Source: Diphasiastrum complanatum
Lineage: Eukaryota > Streptophyta > Lycopodiopsida > Lycopodiales > Lycopodiaceae
Direction of reading: 5' to 3'
Length of the DNA: 64,000 bases
Assembly: GCA_029204225.1 (NCBI GenBank)
Contig: CM055103.1
Coordinates: forward strand, 5,088,249 to 5,152,248
How positions within the stretch are numbered: the first letter of the stretch is position 1; every line of letters begins with the position of its first letter. This document shows, one piece after another, positions 11,118 through 23,139 of this stretch. Below the pieces are notes generated by a model. That model worked only from the letters and a program-made list of their open reading frames with translations. It had not been told where the DNA came from and did no database searches. The position numbers were made by a program, and so were the translations under genes.

Positions 11118-11122
11118 TCCAT
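11118..11122 (+). repeat. Target-site duplication of copia C, left copy
   Basis: TCCAT here and at 14382-14386 flank copia C. Removing the insert with one copy restores an open copia B RT frame on the minus strand. Confidence 0.6.
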
Positions 11123-11123
11123 T

Positions 11124-11653
11124 TGTTGAAATATTGCAAAAATCTATCTAATGTTGTAAGTAGGGGTCCTATAAATGCCAAAGATGAAGTGAGCTCTTTT
11201 GGCTTAAGTAAAGACCCATCTTAGAATAAAATATTCAAGGTAGGTAGAAGTAGAAACTCGAGCTACCATAGGAATTGCCATTTGTAATTTGCATGCCACA
11301 TTTAATGCATGAAAATACTAGGTGGCACAATTAGACATATTGAGGTGGCTTGAATAAGTCTAGATAGCTTGAGAGGTGGATTCATAAATCCAATTCAACT
11401 CAAAGTAGGAGGAGAGTCCATGAATCTATATATATGTGATGTACTCTCATTGAGAAGATGATGATTTTCGCGTGTAATGCAAATTTGGAGACTAAGCTCT
11501 TTGTGCCCTCTCTCTCTACTCGAGTTTGTACATTCATATTCTCTCTCTAGCCAAGTTGAGACATTTATTGGACTTAGTTTCATATTTTGTTGATAGATCT
11601 TGCTTGTAACACAATAATATTTCTTGTATGATCAGCTTTCCTATTGTCAATCA
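11124..11653 (+). repeat. 5' LTR of copia C (3' end deleted)
   Basis: Aligns over ~530 bp with 13769-14298, with roughly 15-20 differences by eye. Both start TGTTGAAATATTG. It stops in GTCAATCAAT, where sequence jumps into integrase; the 3' LTR continues ~80 bp further. Confidence 0.88.
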
Positions 11654-12247
11654 ATTAGAATTGAGGCATCCTTGCCAAAAGAATTTTGGGGTGAGGCCAT
11701 CAATTGTTCAAACTATCTTTGCAATCGAGACTCTCATGTTGCACTTGGAGGAAAGTCACCATATGAAGCAGTTTATTTGAAGAAATCTAAAGGTTGATCA
11801 CCTTAGAGTATTTGGATGCATATGCTTTGTCCATATTCCCTTGGAAACGAGAAAGAAGGATGGTCCTTGTGCAAACAAAGGAGTAATGGTTGGATATTTA
11901 TCCAACAAGAAAGCCTATCGAATCTACATGCTCTCTACTTCTAAAGTAATTGAAAGTAGAGATGTAGTTTTTCATGAAGAAGAAAAGTCCAATCTTGGAG
12001 GGGCCAAGATCAAGCAACCTCAAAATCTATCACCTTTTGTTATTGAAGACAATCAACATATGGAGGGGTCGAGATTTGAAGATGGAAGTCCTCGGATTTT
12101 CACTCCTAGAAGATCCATGAGGGAGAGATCCGAGCCTAAGAGGCTCACTTATGATGACAAAGGAAAACAAGTTTATCTTGATTCCACTTATGCTTATTTT
12201 GTTTCTCATGAGGAGCCCAAAGATATCCAAGCCCTCAATACCAAGGA
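11654..12247 (+). pseudogene. copia C integrase C-terminus and linker
   Basis: Begins in the integrase C-terminal region: ASLPKEFWGEAINCSNYLCN and GGKSPYEAV. A one-base frameshift near 11790 leads to VFGCICFVHIPLETRKKD and then the 140-codon open stretch 11841-12263 with GVMVGYLSNKKAYRIY, SRDVVFHEEE and FTPRRSMRERSEPKRLTYD, the acidic linker before RT. A second frameshift near 12250 enters the RT frame. The catalytic D, D and E region is absent. Confidence 0.87.
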
Positions 12248-13750
12248 GTGTATGAGGCCATGAAGATTGAATATGATGCCTTGATCACCAACCACACATG
12301 GGAGCTAGTGGATCCACCACCTCACATGCACATCATTGGATGCAAGTGGGTGTTCAAGATCAAGTACAATCATGATGGCTCCATCAACAAGTACAAGGCA
12401 AGATTATGTGCTAAAGGCTTTGCACAAATATATGGCCTTGACTATGAAGAAACCTTTGCTCCTATAGCAAAGATGGTGAAAATAAGAATCATAATCTCTC
12501 TTGCCTTATTTTTTAAGTGGAAATTGTATCAACTTGATGTCTCCAACACTTTTTTGAATGGCTATCTTGAGGAGGAGATATACCTGGAACAACCTCAAGG
12601 ATTCATCAAGGATAAATCTAAGGTGTGTTTGCTATTTAGAAGTCTTTATGGCTTGAAGCAAGCACCTAGATCATGGTATTCAAGACTCAACAACTTTCTA
12701 CTTTCATTAGGCTTTGTGCTTAGTGACTATGATCCTTCTATGTACTTAAAGTTTGATGGTAGTAGTATTGTCATTCTTCTAATCTATGTAGATGACATTA
12801 TTCTTAGTGGAAGTTGTTTGATGCTAGTTCAAGAAACTAAGGATGCATTAGGAGGAGAATTTAAAATGCAAGATCTAGGAGAGATCCATTACATTTTAGG
12901 CCTTGAGATTGATTTTCATGAAGAGTATGCTTTTATTTGTCAATCTAGATATGTCTTTTCTATGTTGAGAAAATTCAATATGCAAAATTGTAAAGGCATA
13001 GATACTCCCATGGAGCAACATGTAAAAGACCCTATTAAAGGTGATGAAAGATCCTTCGAGGACATCACACTTTATAGGAGTCTTATAGGCTCCTTAATTT
13101 GGCTTACCATCACTAGACCCGATTTGAGCTATTGTGTGCACAAATTGAGTCAATTTATGCAAGATCCTAAGATCCAACATTGGAAGATGGCCAAGAGAGT
13201 TCTAAGATATATATCTTCTACTCAAGGTTATGGTTTACTGTACAAGAATGAAGATCTAACCATTGTTGGCTATTCGGATACCGATTTTGCAAGTGATAAA
13301 ATGGATCGAGAGTCCATTAATGCATATACAATATTTCTTGGAGGCAATCTTGTGCCTTGGCTTTCAAAGAAACAAGATACCATATCTCTATCTTCTTGTG
13401 AGGCCGAGTACAAAGCACTCACTACAACAACTAAAGAGGTGCTTTGGATCAAGAGGTTAATCATGGAGCTAAAATGCATCAAAGAGGATGATCTTCCCTT
13501 GATCAAGTGTGACAACATATCGGCCCAAGCTATTGCAAACAATCCGATTTTTCATTTAAGAAGCAAGCATATAGAAGTGGCACACCATCTTGTAAGGGAA
13601 AAGCTCATTGGAGGTGAAATCAACTTGGAACATGTCGACACATCTTCATGTATTGCTGATCTTCTCACAAAGCCACTTTGCAAAAGTGCCTTCTCAAAGC
13701 ATGGATCTAATCTTGGTCTTATCTCAAGATCGATGCTTGATCCACATTAG
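12248..13750 (+). CDS. copia C reverse transcriptase-RNase H, 500 open codons
   Basis: The longest intact RT-RNase H frame in the copia nests. In order: CKWVFKIKYNHDGS (residues ~31-44), KARLCAKGFAQ, YEETFAPIAKM, LYQLDVSNTFLNGYLEEEIY, YGLKQAPRSWYSRL, the active-site box LIYVDDIILSG (~residue 180), SLIGSLIWLTITRPDLSY, HWKMAKRVLRYI, GYSDTDFASD, SLSSCEAEYKAL, IFHLRSKHIEVAHH and the tail ADLLTKPLC. It would copy element RNA to DNA and remove the RNA strand. The start at 12248 is only where the frame opens; it is really part of a polyprotein. No stop is visible inside, but the missing 5' half makes the element non-autonomous. Related to copia K (50906-51952). Confidence 0.9.
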   Translation: MYEAMKIEYDALITNHTWELVDPPPHMHIIGCKWVFKIKYNHDGSINKYKARLCAKGFAQIYGLDYEETFAPIAKMVKIRIIISLALFFKWKLYQLDVSNTFLNGYLEEEIYLEQPQGFIKDKSKVCLLFRSLYGLKQAPRSWYSRLNNFLLSLGFVLSDYDPSMYLKFDGSSIVILLIYVDDIILSGSCLMLVQETKDALGGEFKMQDLGEIHYILGLEIDFHEEYAFICQSRYVFSMLRKFNMQNCKGIDTPMEQHVKDPIKGDERSFEDITLYRSLIGSLIWLTITRPDLSYCVHKLSQFMQDPKIQHWKMAKRVLRYISSTQGYGLLYKNEDLTIVGYSDTDFASDKMDRESINAYTIFLGGNLVPWLSKKQDTISLSSCEAEYKALTTTTKEVLWIKRLIMELKCIKEDDLPLIKCDNISAQAIANNPIFHLRSKHIEVAHHLVREKLIGGEINLEHVDTSSCIADLLTKPLCKSAFSKHGSNLGLISRSMLDPH

Positions 13751-13760
13751 ATACATTTTT

Positions 13761-14381
13761 AGGAGGAGTGTTGAAATATTGGAAAAGCCTATCTAATGTT
13801 GTAAGTAGGGGTCCTAAAAATTCCAAAGATGAATTGAGCTCTTTTGGCTTAAGTAAAGACCCATCTTAGAATAAAATATTCAAGGTAGGTAGAAGTAGAA
13901 ACTCGAGCTACCATAGGAAGTGCCATTTGTACTTTGCATGCCACATTTAATGCATGAAAATACTAGGTGGCACAATTAGACATATTGAGGTGGCTTGAAT
14001 AAGTTTAGATAGCTTGAGAGGTGGATTCATAACTCCAATTCAACTCAAAGTAGGAGAAGAGTCCATGAATCTATATATATGTGATGTACTCTCATTGAGA
14101 AGATGATGATTTTTGTGTGTAATGCAAATTTGGAGACTAAGCTCTTTGTGCCCTCTCTCTCTACTCGAGTTTGTACATTCATATTCTCTCTCTAGCCGAG
14201 TTGAGGCATTTATTGTACTTAGTTTCATATTTTGTTGATAGATCTTGCTTGTAACACAATAATATTTCTTGTATGATCAGCTTTCCTATTGTCAATCAAT
14301 GCTAGTTTGATCTTTATGGTATTATGGGGCTTAGGAGATCAAAAGCACATGTGTAGGGCATCCCACACGTGTGAATTTAAC
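13761..14381 (+). repeat. 3' LTR of copia C with polypurine tract
   Basis: AGGAGGAG (13761-13768) precedes the LTR start TGTTGAAAT at 13769. The match to the 5' LTR ends at 14298. The following ~83 bp includes CCCACACGTGTGAATTT, which resembles the 3' end of the copia K LTR, so the true LTR probably ends at about 14381 before TCCAT. Confidence 0.8.
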
Positions 14382-14386
14382 TCCAT

Positions 14387-16054
14387 CTTGATTATACTTC
14401 AATCTAAATACCCACTTGCAATCAAGAGGTTTCTTCCCTAAGGAAGATCCACAAGATCCCAAGTATGATTCTCAATGAGAGCATCACACTCTACTTGCAT
14501 AGCATCCATCCAACTTTTAGACTTACAAACATCTTCATAGCATGTTGGCTCATCTAACATTGAAGTAAGAAAGGTGTAAGATGTGAAAGATGATGAGCCT
14601 TCCCTTTGATCACCTTGACCATCATAGGTGAGCCTCAATGGCTTAGACCTTGCCCTTGTAGATTTTCTTGGAGTTCTTGGAGTTCTTGCATCTTGAGGTG
14701 GATCCTCAAGTTCTTCTTCACTTGGAAGCTCCTCCTCCATCGTAGCATGATCCTTGGCATCAAGATGATTAGTAGCATTATCATCCAAATCACAAGCATA
14801 TCCTTCATAAAAAATAACATCCCTACTCACTATCGCCTTGCTAGTGATGGGATTGGGAACTCTATAACCTTTGCTATTCTCACCATATCCCACAAACATG
14901 CCTCTGATGGATGTTACATCATCCTTTCTTCTCTTATCCAAGGGCTGTTGTACATAGCAAGTGGATCCAAAAACTTTGAGATCCTTGAGATTGGGCTTCT
15001 CTCCAAATAGAGCTTCAAATGGTGTGATTCCTCCAATGGCTTGGTTTGGCAATCTATTGCACAAATAGTTAGCACAAGTTATGGCTTCACCCCAAAATGG
15101 TTTAGGTAGATAAGCATCTAGCCTTAAGGAGTTAGCACACTCACAAAGAAATCTATTTTTTCTCTCACTCACTCCATTTTGTTGAGGGGTGTATGGACAT
15201 GACAACTCCCTCTTAATGCCATTAGAACTACAAAAGTCAATCAACTTATTGGAGATATATTCACCTCCATTATCACTCCTTAATACCTTAATCTTGGTAC
15301 TAAGTTGATTTTCTACCAAAGTCTTGAGCTTTACAAAAGAATCAAACACCATAGATTTGCTAGACAAGAGGTACATCCAACAAAATCTAGAATAGTCATC
15401 AATGAAGATTACATAGTACTTGGCACCACCATTAGACTCATGTGAAAAGCTATAAACATCCGAATGGATGAGTTCAAGAGGAGAGCTTGATCTTGATGTA
15501 GATCTTGAGAAGGGTAGTTTGTGAGCCTTTGAGAGGCTGCATGCTTCACATCTCTTCCCACACTTTGACAAATGCTTGGGGAGTCCAACTGCAAGCTCCT
15601 TTGCAACCATAGATTCCATGGCTTTGTAGTTGGGGTGACCCAACCTTTTGTGCCACATTTCCACCTTTGATAAATCCACCTTTTCCAAATTAACACTCTC
15701 CACTGCAACATTAGCATCAAGCTTAAACAATCTACCTTGCTTAAAGCCTTTGGCTATACATTCATCATTAAGGATGGAACAAACTCCATGCTTAAATTGT
15801 ACATCAAGGCCATTATCCATTAACTGCCCAACACTAAGCAAATTCTTGGTTAACTTAGGAACATAAAGAACATTATCAAGATTCATCCTTTTGGATGATC
15901 CAACATACAATGGAATGGTTCCTATTCCACTTATCTTACATTCTTGACTGCTTGCAGTATAGATTGACCTATGTAAATCATTGTAAGAAATGAAAGTGGA
16001 TAAAATGTCCTTTTGATATGTCATGTGTTCCACTATCAATCCACCAAGAATCAT
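14387..16054 (-). CDS. copia B protease-integrase-RT polyprotein, 538 open codons
   Basis: From the N-terminus: a post-protease segment (NVLYVPKLTKNLLSVGQL, residues ~60-77), GAG-pre-integrase zinc region (WHKRLGHPNYKAM ... CEACSLSKAHKL), integrase with HSDVYSF, IFIDDYSRFCW and RSDNGGEYISNK (complete D, D, E), QQNGVSERKN, FGEAITCANYLCNRLP-like C-terminal part, VFGSTCYVQ, a TPRTPRKSTRARS linker and the RT entry (WMDAMQVECDAL, HTWDLVDLP). The open frame stops at 14438; CKWVFRLKYNQDG follows in a shifted frame up to copia C. The first ~20 codons read over the protease active site out of frame: a frameshift near 16000 separates the DSG motif from this frame. Continues at 10725-11117. Confidence 0.9.
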
Positions 16055-16962
16055 TGATGTTGCACTTGGAGGATGGTGGTTTGTTGTAAAACCATCAAGG
16101 ATGACTCTTCATCCTCCTCCTCCTGATGTGCAATGTTGCTTTGTTTGCTCTCTTGTGCCTTCTTCTTCTTGAGACATTCTGATGCAAAATGTCCTTTCTT
16201 TCCACAGAAAAAACATTTGTACTTGGACTTGTCTTTGATCTTGCCCTTTGAGCTTGAAGCCTCATCCTCCTCCTTGGTCTCCTTGAAGTGCTTCTTCTTG
16301 CCATTGGTCTTCTTCTTACCTTTGAATGAGAAATTAGCTTTCTCATCACCATCCTGCAAAGAAATAGCATTCATTCTTGCATTGGTATGCATCATCCTAC
16401 ACTCTTCAGCCACTAATATACTGTGTAGCATTTCTATAGTGGGGAAAGTGTCTTGGATTGCAAAGCTTTGGACCAAATTTGTAAAGTCACTCCCTAGACC
16501 ATTGAGGACAATCTGAACAAGCTCACTATCTTGAATCTTCTCTCCAATGGAAGCTAAATCCCTATTGAGAAACTTGATTCTGAGCACATAAACCTGTGCA
16601 CTCTCATCACTTCTCTTCATGCTTTGCAGAATCTGATTTCTAAGCATGAGAACCCTTGAAGTGTTACTAGACTCATAGATTGATCTTAGATATTCCCAAG
16701 CCTCTTTAGCACTGGTACAAGCTGATACTTCTCTCAATAAATCATTGCTTACATTCATCTTTACACAGTGAAGTGCAAGCCTAGATCTTCTTTTGTATTT
16801 AGCTAACTCATGTGCACCTAGAGGTTCATCTTCCTCATCAATCAGAAACTCATAGAGATCTTGGAGCACCATGAGTGACTCCATCCTCACTTTCCAAATA
16901 GCATAATTGGTAGAATTTAACCTCTCACTAGTTTCTAGAAGGTATGCTCCAACAGATCCCAT
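16051..16962 (-). CDS. copia B gag, 303 open codons
   Basis: Starts MGSVGAYLLETSERLN with an ATG placed 620 bp inside the primer site, then LNSTNYAIWKVRMESLM (the copia gag W-x-x-K/R-M motif), KMNVSNDLLREVSACTSAKEAWEYL, LMLRNQILQSMKRSDE and VLNGLGSDFTNLVQSF. A Lys-rich stretch leads to the zinc knuckle CFFCGKKGHFASEC (residues ~249-262). Gag forms the particle and binds RNA. It overlaps the pol frame by four bases because the frame breaks where the protease should be. Homologous to the gag of copia K (48110-48814), which begins with the same residue pattern. Confidence 0.9.
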   Translation of the reverse strand: MGSVGAYLLETSERLNSTNYAIWKVRMESLMVLQDLYEFLIDEEDEPLGAHELAKYKRRSRLALHCVKMNVSNDLLREVSACTSAKEAWEYLRSIYESSNTSRVLMLRNQILQSMKRSDESAQVYVLRIKFLNRDLASIGEKIQDSELVQIVLNGLGSDFTNLVQSFAIQDTFPTIEMLHSILVAEECRMMHTNARMNAISLQDGDEKANFSFKGKKKTNGKKKHFKETKEEDEASSSKGKIKDKSKYKCFFCGKKGHFASECLKKKKAQESKQSNIAHQEEEDEESSLMVLQQTTILQVQHQ

Positions 16963-17593
16963 CTTACTAGTAAGATTCTACACACAAGATATAGATTTGT
17001 TTGAACCTGAAACTCACAAAGGTTTCTAACTTGTAGTTTTTCACTCAAATGTTGACTTCTAATCCGAAAGATGGAGTTGTAATCACAGTTTTATCACTCC
17101 CTCACAAAGCAGGAATGAAGATAAGATTAAGTGAAAACTACTCTCAAGCAAATCTTGCCAATCTTGGCTATTTTTGGACAATAACTGACTCTATCTCTCT
17201 CTTTCACTTTGATGTACTTTCAAGACCTGGTTTCCACTTTAAGAAGGTCTGAAATCAGCCTAGATTAATTACTCTCATGAAACAAATTCAAAACTAATTA
17301 ATGGCAAGTGATCTTGGTAGTTTACGCTAGGATTTGCACCAAAATTTACATCAAACTGACACCAGATGAAATTACAGTGATCCAATGAATATGGGATTTT
17401 AAATGCTGGTTCAGAGATGCCCACAAGTGTGAACAGTACAGATTTTGATCCTGAAAAAGTTTGGGATCAAATCCCCTCACCAAAACCTGGATACCAGCTC
17501 ACCCTTCCAATACTAGCTTTTTGCACCAAGACCTGCTAAAACTGGATTAGTTTCAAACACTGATCAATAGCTTTGTACTTGGCTCTAATACCA
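16963..17593 (-). promoter_or_regulatory. copia B leader with primer-binding site
   Basis: The complement of 17581-17593 reads TGGTATTAGAGCC, an initiator-Met tRNA site with one change from TGGTATCAGAGC. The leader from there to the gag ATG has no supported ORF. Its 17345-17593 part is repeated at 18303-18548. Confidence 0.75.
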
Positions 17594-18548
17594 TGTGAAA
17601 AGTATAGTACTAAGGACCATAAATGGATCTTTGAATGATCCACAAGGTTGATTGTGTGCTTGTTGAACAGTCTATCAGATACTAGTCATCAGAAAACAAG
17701 ATCTAGTTTAGTAGCTTGATAGAAAACAAGTAGAGACAATTAGAGCATTGATCAAAAACTATAATCCAACTCCATGGCTTTGTAGTTGGGGTGACCCAAC
17801 CTTTTGTGCCACAGTTCCACCTTTGAGAACTCCACCTTTTCCAAGTTAACACTCTCCACTGCAACATTAGCATCAAGCTTAAACAATCTACCTTGCTTAA
17901 AGCCTTTGGCTATACATTCATCATTTCTAAGAATGGAACAAACTTCATGCTTAAATTGTACATCAAGGCCATTATCCATTAATTGGCCAACACTAAGCAA
18001 ATTCTTGGTTAACTTAGGAACATAAAGAACATTATCAAGATTCATCCTTTTGGATGATCCAACATACAATGGAATGGTTCATATTCCACTTACCTTACAT
18101 TCTTGACTGCTTGCAGTATAGATTGACCTATGTAAATCATTGTAAGAAAGTAAAGTGATTAAAATGTCCTTTTGATATGTCATGTGTTCCACTATCAATC
18201 CACCAAGAATCATTGGTATTGCACTTGGAGGATGGTGGTTTGTTGTAAAACCATCAAGGATGACTCTTCATCCTCCTCCTCCTCTTGATGTGCAATGTTG
18301 CTACATCAAACTGACACCAGATAAAATTACAGTGATCCAATGAATATGGGGTTTTAAATGCTGGTTCAGAGATGCCCACACGTGTGAACAGTATGGATTT
18401 TGGTCCTGAAAAAGTTTGGGATCAAATCCCCTCACCAAAACCTGGATACCAGCTTGCCCTTCCAATACTAGCTTTTTGCACCAAAACCTGCTAAAACTGG
18501 ATTAGTTTCAGACACTGATCAATAGCCTTGTACTTGGCTCTGATACCA
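17594..18548 (-). repeat. Duplicated LTR end, pol fragment and leader of copia B
   Basis: Three blocks in one direction: 17594-17770 repeats the LTR end at 18549-18727; 17771-18302 repeats pol 15615-16140 (protease to GAG-pre-integrase, with KNLLSVGQL and HKRLGHPNYKAM visible on the minus strand); 18303-18548 repeats the leader 17345-17593, including a second primer site at 18536-18548. The junction at 17771 has a TCCA microhomology. The element thus carries an LTR-leader-pol-LTR-leader front end. Confidence 0.82.
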
Positions 18549-19240
18549 TGTGAAAAGTACAGTACTAAGGACCATAAATGGATCTTTGAATTATCCACAA
18601 GGTTGATTGTGTGCTTGTTAAACAGTCTATCAGATACTAGTCATCAGAAAACAAGATCTAGTTTAGCAGCTTGATAGAAAACAAGTAGAGACAATCAGAG
18701 CATTGATCAAAAACTATAATCCAACTCCACACGTGTGGATATGAGGCTGTAGTACGGCCTATAGACAGTGTTCAGAATGTGCCAAAGTTGGGTTTCATTG
18801 GAATCAAAAGCGATCACCGTTACAATGAGAGAAAACTCGAGTTTCTCCTTGAGGCTCCAAAAAGTTTCTATCTCCTCACTATGGAGAATAAGAATACATA
18901 GTAAAAGGCACTTCCTTTGCTAAGTTAGGTGAAAATCCAGCATGTAATAAGGAATTAGACTCAACTTTCTTGCCCTAATGTGAAAACCCTAGCCTAGATC
19001 CAAGAGTCATGCTTGATAGGTGCATGGTAGGTACAAATCTCATCATAAATCATGGTCGAGATACTACAAAGTAGGGATCACTACCAAATGGACACAACCA
19101 CTCCTCTTGACTCGTGGTAACCTACTTTAGGTGTGAATGTACAAGTGGCACTTTGGCCATTCAAGTAACCAACAAAAAATACTGACAAAATGTACAATAT
19201 TCTACATGGCTAGATTTGCCAATGTAGGCAATTTTTCACA
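18549..19240 (-). repeat. 5' LTR of copia B
   Basis: Runs on the minus strand from TGTGAAAAATTG at 19240 to TTTTCACA at 18549, next to the second primer site. The start resembles the LTR of copia I (TGTGAAAAATAC at 35172). It contains CACACGTGTG at 18728-18737. Beyond 19240 the coding sequence of copia A resumes. Confidence 0.7.
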
Positions 19241-21040
19241 ATCTGAATCAAGCTGACTGAGTGCCTCTTAAACAAACATCAGTTCCTGAACAAGGTAGGC
19301 TGGAAACTCGTCGATATACCATTTAGGTGGTTTGCTTTCTCTTGAAGATCTTATGGGTAATAGAGGAAGTTGATCATTTTCATCATATTGTAGTTGTTGA
19401 ACTGCAACATCATCATCTTCTGATTCGCCATTGATTTGTTGTTTGTCAGAAGTAGAAGAGCTTGGACCTTCAATGGGAATAGTTGACTGAGAAACTGGAA
19501 AGTACAATATGTCAGGAGAATCTGACAGGTCGGCTACATGGGGACTGTCTTTTCCTTTGAGGTCTTGAAACTAATCTTCGATGAAGATGATATCCCGGCT
19601 AGTAAATTTTTTCAATTCGATGGGATCGAACAACTTGTAGGCTTGATCTGAAGTAGTGTAGATGATGAAAATACATTTGATACTCTGGAAGTCGAGCTTC
19701 TTCTTGAGATCATGAGGTATTTGTGCAAAAGTAGTACATTCAAAAAAACGTAGGTTTGATAAAGAAAGTTTGTTACCTGTCCAAACTTCAAATGGTGTTT
19801 TGTTTGAGAGACCTCTAGTAGGACATCTGTTCTGAATATAGGTTGCTGTTGAAACAGCTTCAGCCCAGAAGAGGACTTCGGAAGTGTCGCATGTGATAAC
19901 ATGCACTTTGTTGATTCAACTAAGGTTCTGTTCTTTCTCTCAGCAAGACCATTTAACTTAGGTGAATAGGAGGTAAGTATTGTTGCTCAATGTTGTTGTT
20001 AAGGCAATACTCCTTGAATTTGGTGGAGATGTATTCTCCCTCGTTATCTGACCTCGGTGCTTTGATTCGTGTGCTAGTTTGATTCTCAACATGCTCTTTG
20101 AATTGTCTGAATTTGATGAAAGCCTTTGAATTTTGTTTAATGAAATAGACAGCTGTTCTTCTGGAGAATTTATCAATAAAAGTAATGAAATACTTTGCAT
20201 CTAGCAATGAAGGATTTTGCATAGTTCCACATATATATGTATGAACAACATCTAACAGACCTTTTGTTGCATGCATATGGTTTGATCTCAAAGGAATCCT
20301 AGCCTACTTTCCAGAGATGCAGCTATGACAGACAAGGAGATTGACCTTACCAGAAGGATAGTCGAGATCAAGAACCATGGATTGTCTGGACATGTTCAAA
20401 ACAGATGCATAGTTCAAGTGTCCTAAGCGATGATGCCATAGTAATGTTTTATTGACCAGAATAGAGATTTTTTTAAAATGACTAGAATTAGAATAACAAT
20501 GTGTCAATCTATATAAGTAACCATGTCTCTTGTTGAGTGCAAGGATCTTATTACTACTATCAATAATTTTGCATTGATCAGATTCAAATTCTACCTTATG
20601 ATCTAAATCTGTAATTCTACTTATTGATAACAGATTTGTAGAGAGTTTAGGAACATATAAGACCTTTGATAGTAGTTTGAATTGATCATGCTGGAATTGC
20701 AATCTTACAGTACCTTCACCTGCAATAGTGTGAGTACTATTGTCACCAAGATGAATAAATTTTTTTGTGTTGTAGGGCGTGTAGGAGTTGAAAATCTCAC
20801 ATTGATTGGTCATGTGTTGAGTTGTTTCAGAATCAAGAAACCATGAATCATTCAAAAATGTGCTTTGGTCTTTGACCATGAATGTGTCTTCGTCCACTTC
20901 GACCTGGGAAGATGATGAAATTGTGTTTGCTTGTTGATCAGGTTGCTTGGCTGCATTCTTCACTTGGAGAATTCGGCAATCCTTGATCTCATGGTTATTG
21001 CACTTGCAATACCTACAAAACATCTTCTTCTTCAACTGTG
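19241..21040 (-). pseudogene. copia A zinc knuckle, protease, integrase (broken)
   Basis: From 21035: zinc knuckle CRYCKCNNHEIKDC, then SWFLDSETTQHMT (protease D kept, the usual DSGA altered), VLYVPKLSTNLLSI, WHHRLGHLNYASV and CHSCISGK. 19953-20291 holds integrase with HTYICGTM, where the first catalytic D is replaced by Y, then FIDKFSRRT and SDNEGEYIST. 19571-19906 is the C-terminal part (EAVSTATYIQNRCPTRG, SRDIIFIED). 19241-19507 is the linker ending EALSQLDSD at the copia B insertion. Stops and frameshifts separate the pieces. Confidence 0.86.
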
Positions 21041-21733
21041 GATTTGATGATTGTACTTGACTCCGCTTCTGATTCGCTACAGCCTTCTTGGAGCTTTTCT
21101 GTTTCTATCGCTTAGAGCCTTTGTTGACATATAGAGTCTGAGAGGAGGAAGTAGGCAAAGTGTCTTGACTTCTTCTATTGTCTTCTTGCAGCAACATAGT
21201 AATAACTCTAGTAAGAGTTAAATATGAGTGTATCGATATGATCATCACCCAGTTCTCATATGTAGAGGGCAAGCTTGAAAGCAATGTCATAATTGCATCT
21301 TGATCATCTATGACTGATCCGACAGCGGCCATCTATTGCAAGAGATTCTTAAACTAGTTAATGTGACTCTGAGAGAATCACTATTAGACATCTTGAATGT
21401 GAAGAACCTCCTTTGTAGATGTAACTTAGTAGTTATGTCCCTCATGTCATGTAGTGAGTTCAGAATGTCCCAAACATCTTTTGAAGTTTTAGCTTCAGCG
21501 TTGTGTCCAATCTATGTATCTGATATATTGAGGATAATAAGCGCGAAAGCTTTACCATCCTTCAATTTTCACTTTGGGTCTTCTGTGCAGTCTTCAGGTT
21601 TTACTTCTGTACCTGTAACAACATCCTATAACTCGTTGGTGATTAGCAAGGTTTTCATCTTAAATTTCCACAAATGATAATTGGATCCATTCAGCTTGTC
21701 TGCAATAAGACCAACTTTACTTTGAGAATCCAT
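21041..21733 (-). pseudogene. copia A gag (broken)
   Basis: A start codon at 21733 opens MDSQSKVGLIADKLNGSNY then the W-KFKMKTLL motif. Later parts read DGKAFALIILNISDT, SKDVWDILNSL and KLHLQRRF, the UBN2-type copia gag pattern. In-frame stops occur early and the piece 21105-21332 is shifted. The gag at 57930 belongs to the same family. Confidence 0.8.
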
Positions 21734-21926
21734 CTGAAACTTAATTTGTCGATTGTATCGATGACGCTAAGATGTAGTAATGCCAACAGCAGGAAATCAA
21801 TTCTCTGATACTGAAACGATGAAAGGAACTGAAGAATATGATATCAATTTGATATCACAAAAGATATCAAGTATTAGAGCTTTTGTTCTGATATCGAAAA
21901 AGCATTAGGCCCTGAAGAAGAATCAA

Positions 21927-21939
21927 CACTCTGATACCA
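21927..21939 (-). promoter_or_regulatory. Primer-binding site of copia A
   Basis: The minus strand reads TGGTATCAGAGTG immediately after the LTR end ATGACA. It matches the initiator-Met tRNA site in its first eleven bases. A ~190-bp leader separates it from gag. Confidence 0.85.

Positions 21940-23139
<1,200 letters not shown>

Larger units (their letters stand above)
11123..14381 (+). mobile_element. Copia C, internally deleted element nested in copia B
   Basis: Two directly repeated LTRs (11124-11653, 13769-14381), a polypurine tract at 13761-13768 and an integrase C-terminus-RT-RNase H coding region between them. The primer-binding site, gag, protease and most of integrase are absent: the 5' LTR joins integrase directly at 11653. 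It lies in opposite orientation inside the RT of copia B and is flanked by TCCAT. Confidence 0.88.

Noticed and set aside
14606-15010. Plus-strand ORF of 134 codons
   Set aside because: It is antisense to the well-supported copia B polyprotein and shows no domain.
16133-16516. Plus-strand ORF of 127 codons
   Set aside because: Antisense of the copia B gag; its Phe/Ser runs come from the complement of Lys codons.
21336-21677. Plus-strand ORF of 113 codons
   Set aside because: Antisense to the copia A gag, whose motifs are recognisable on the minus strand.
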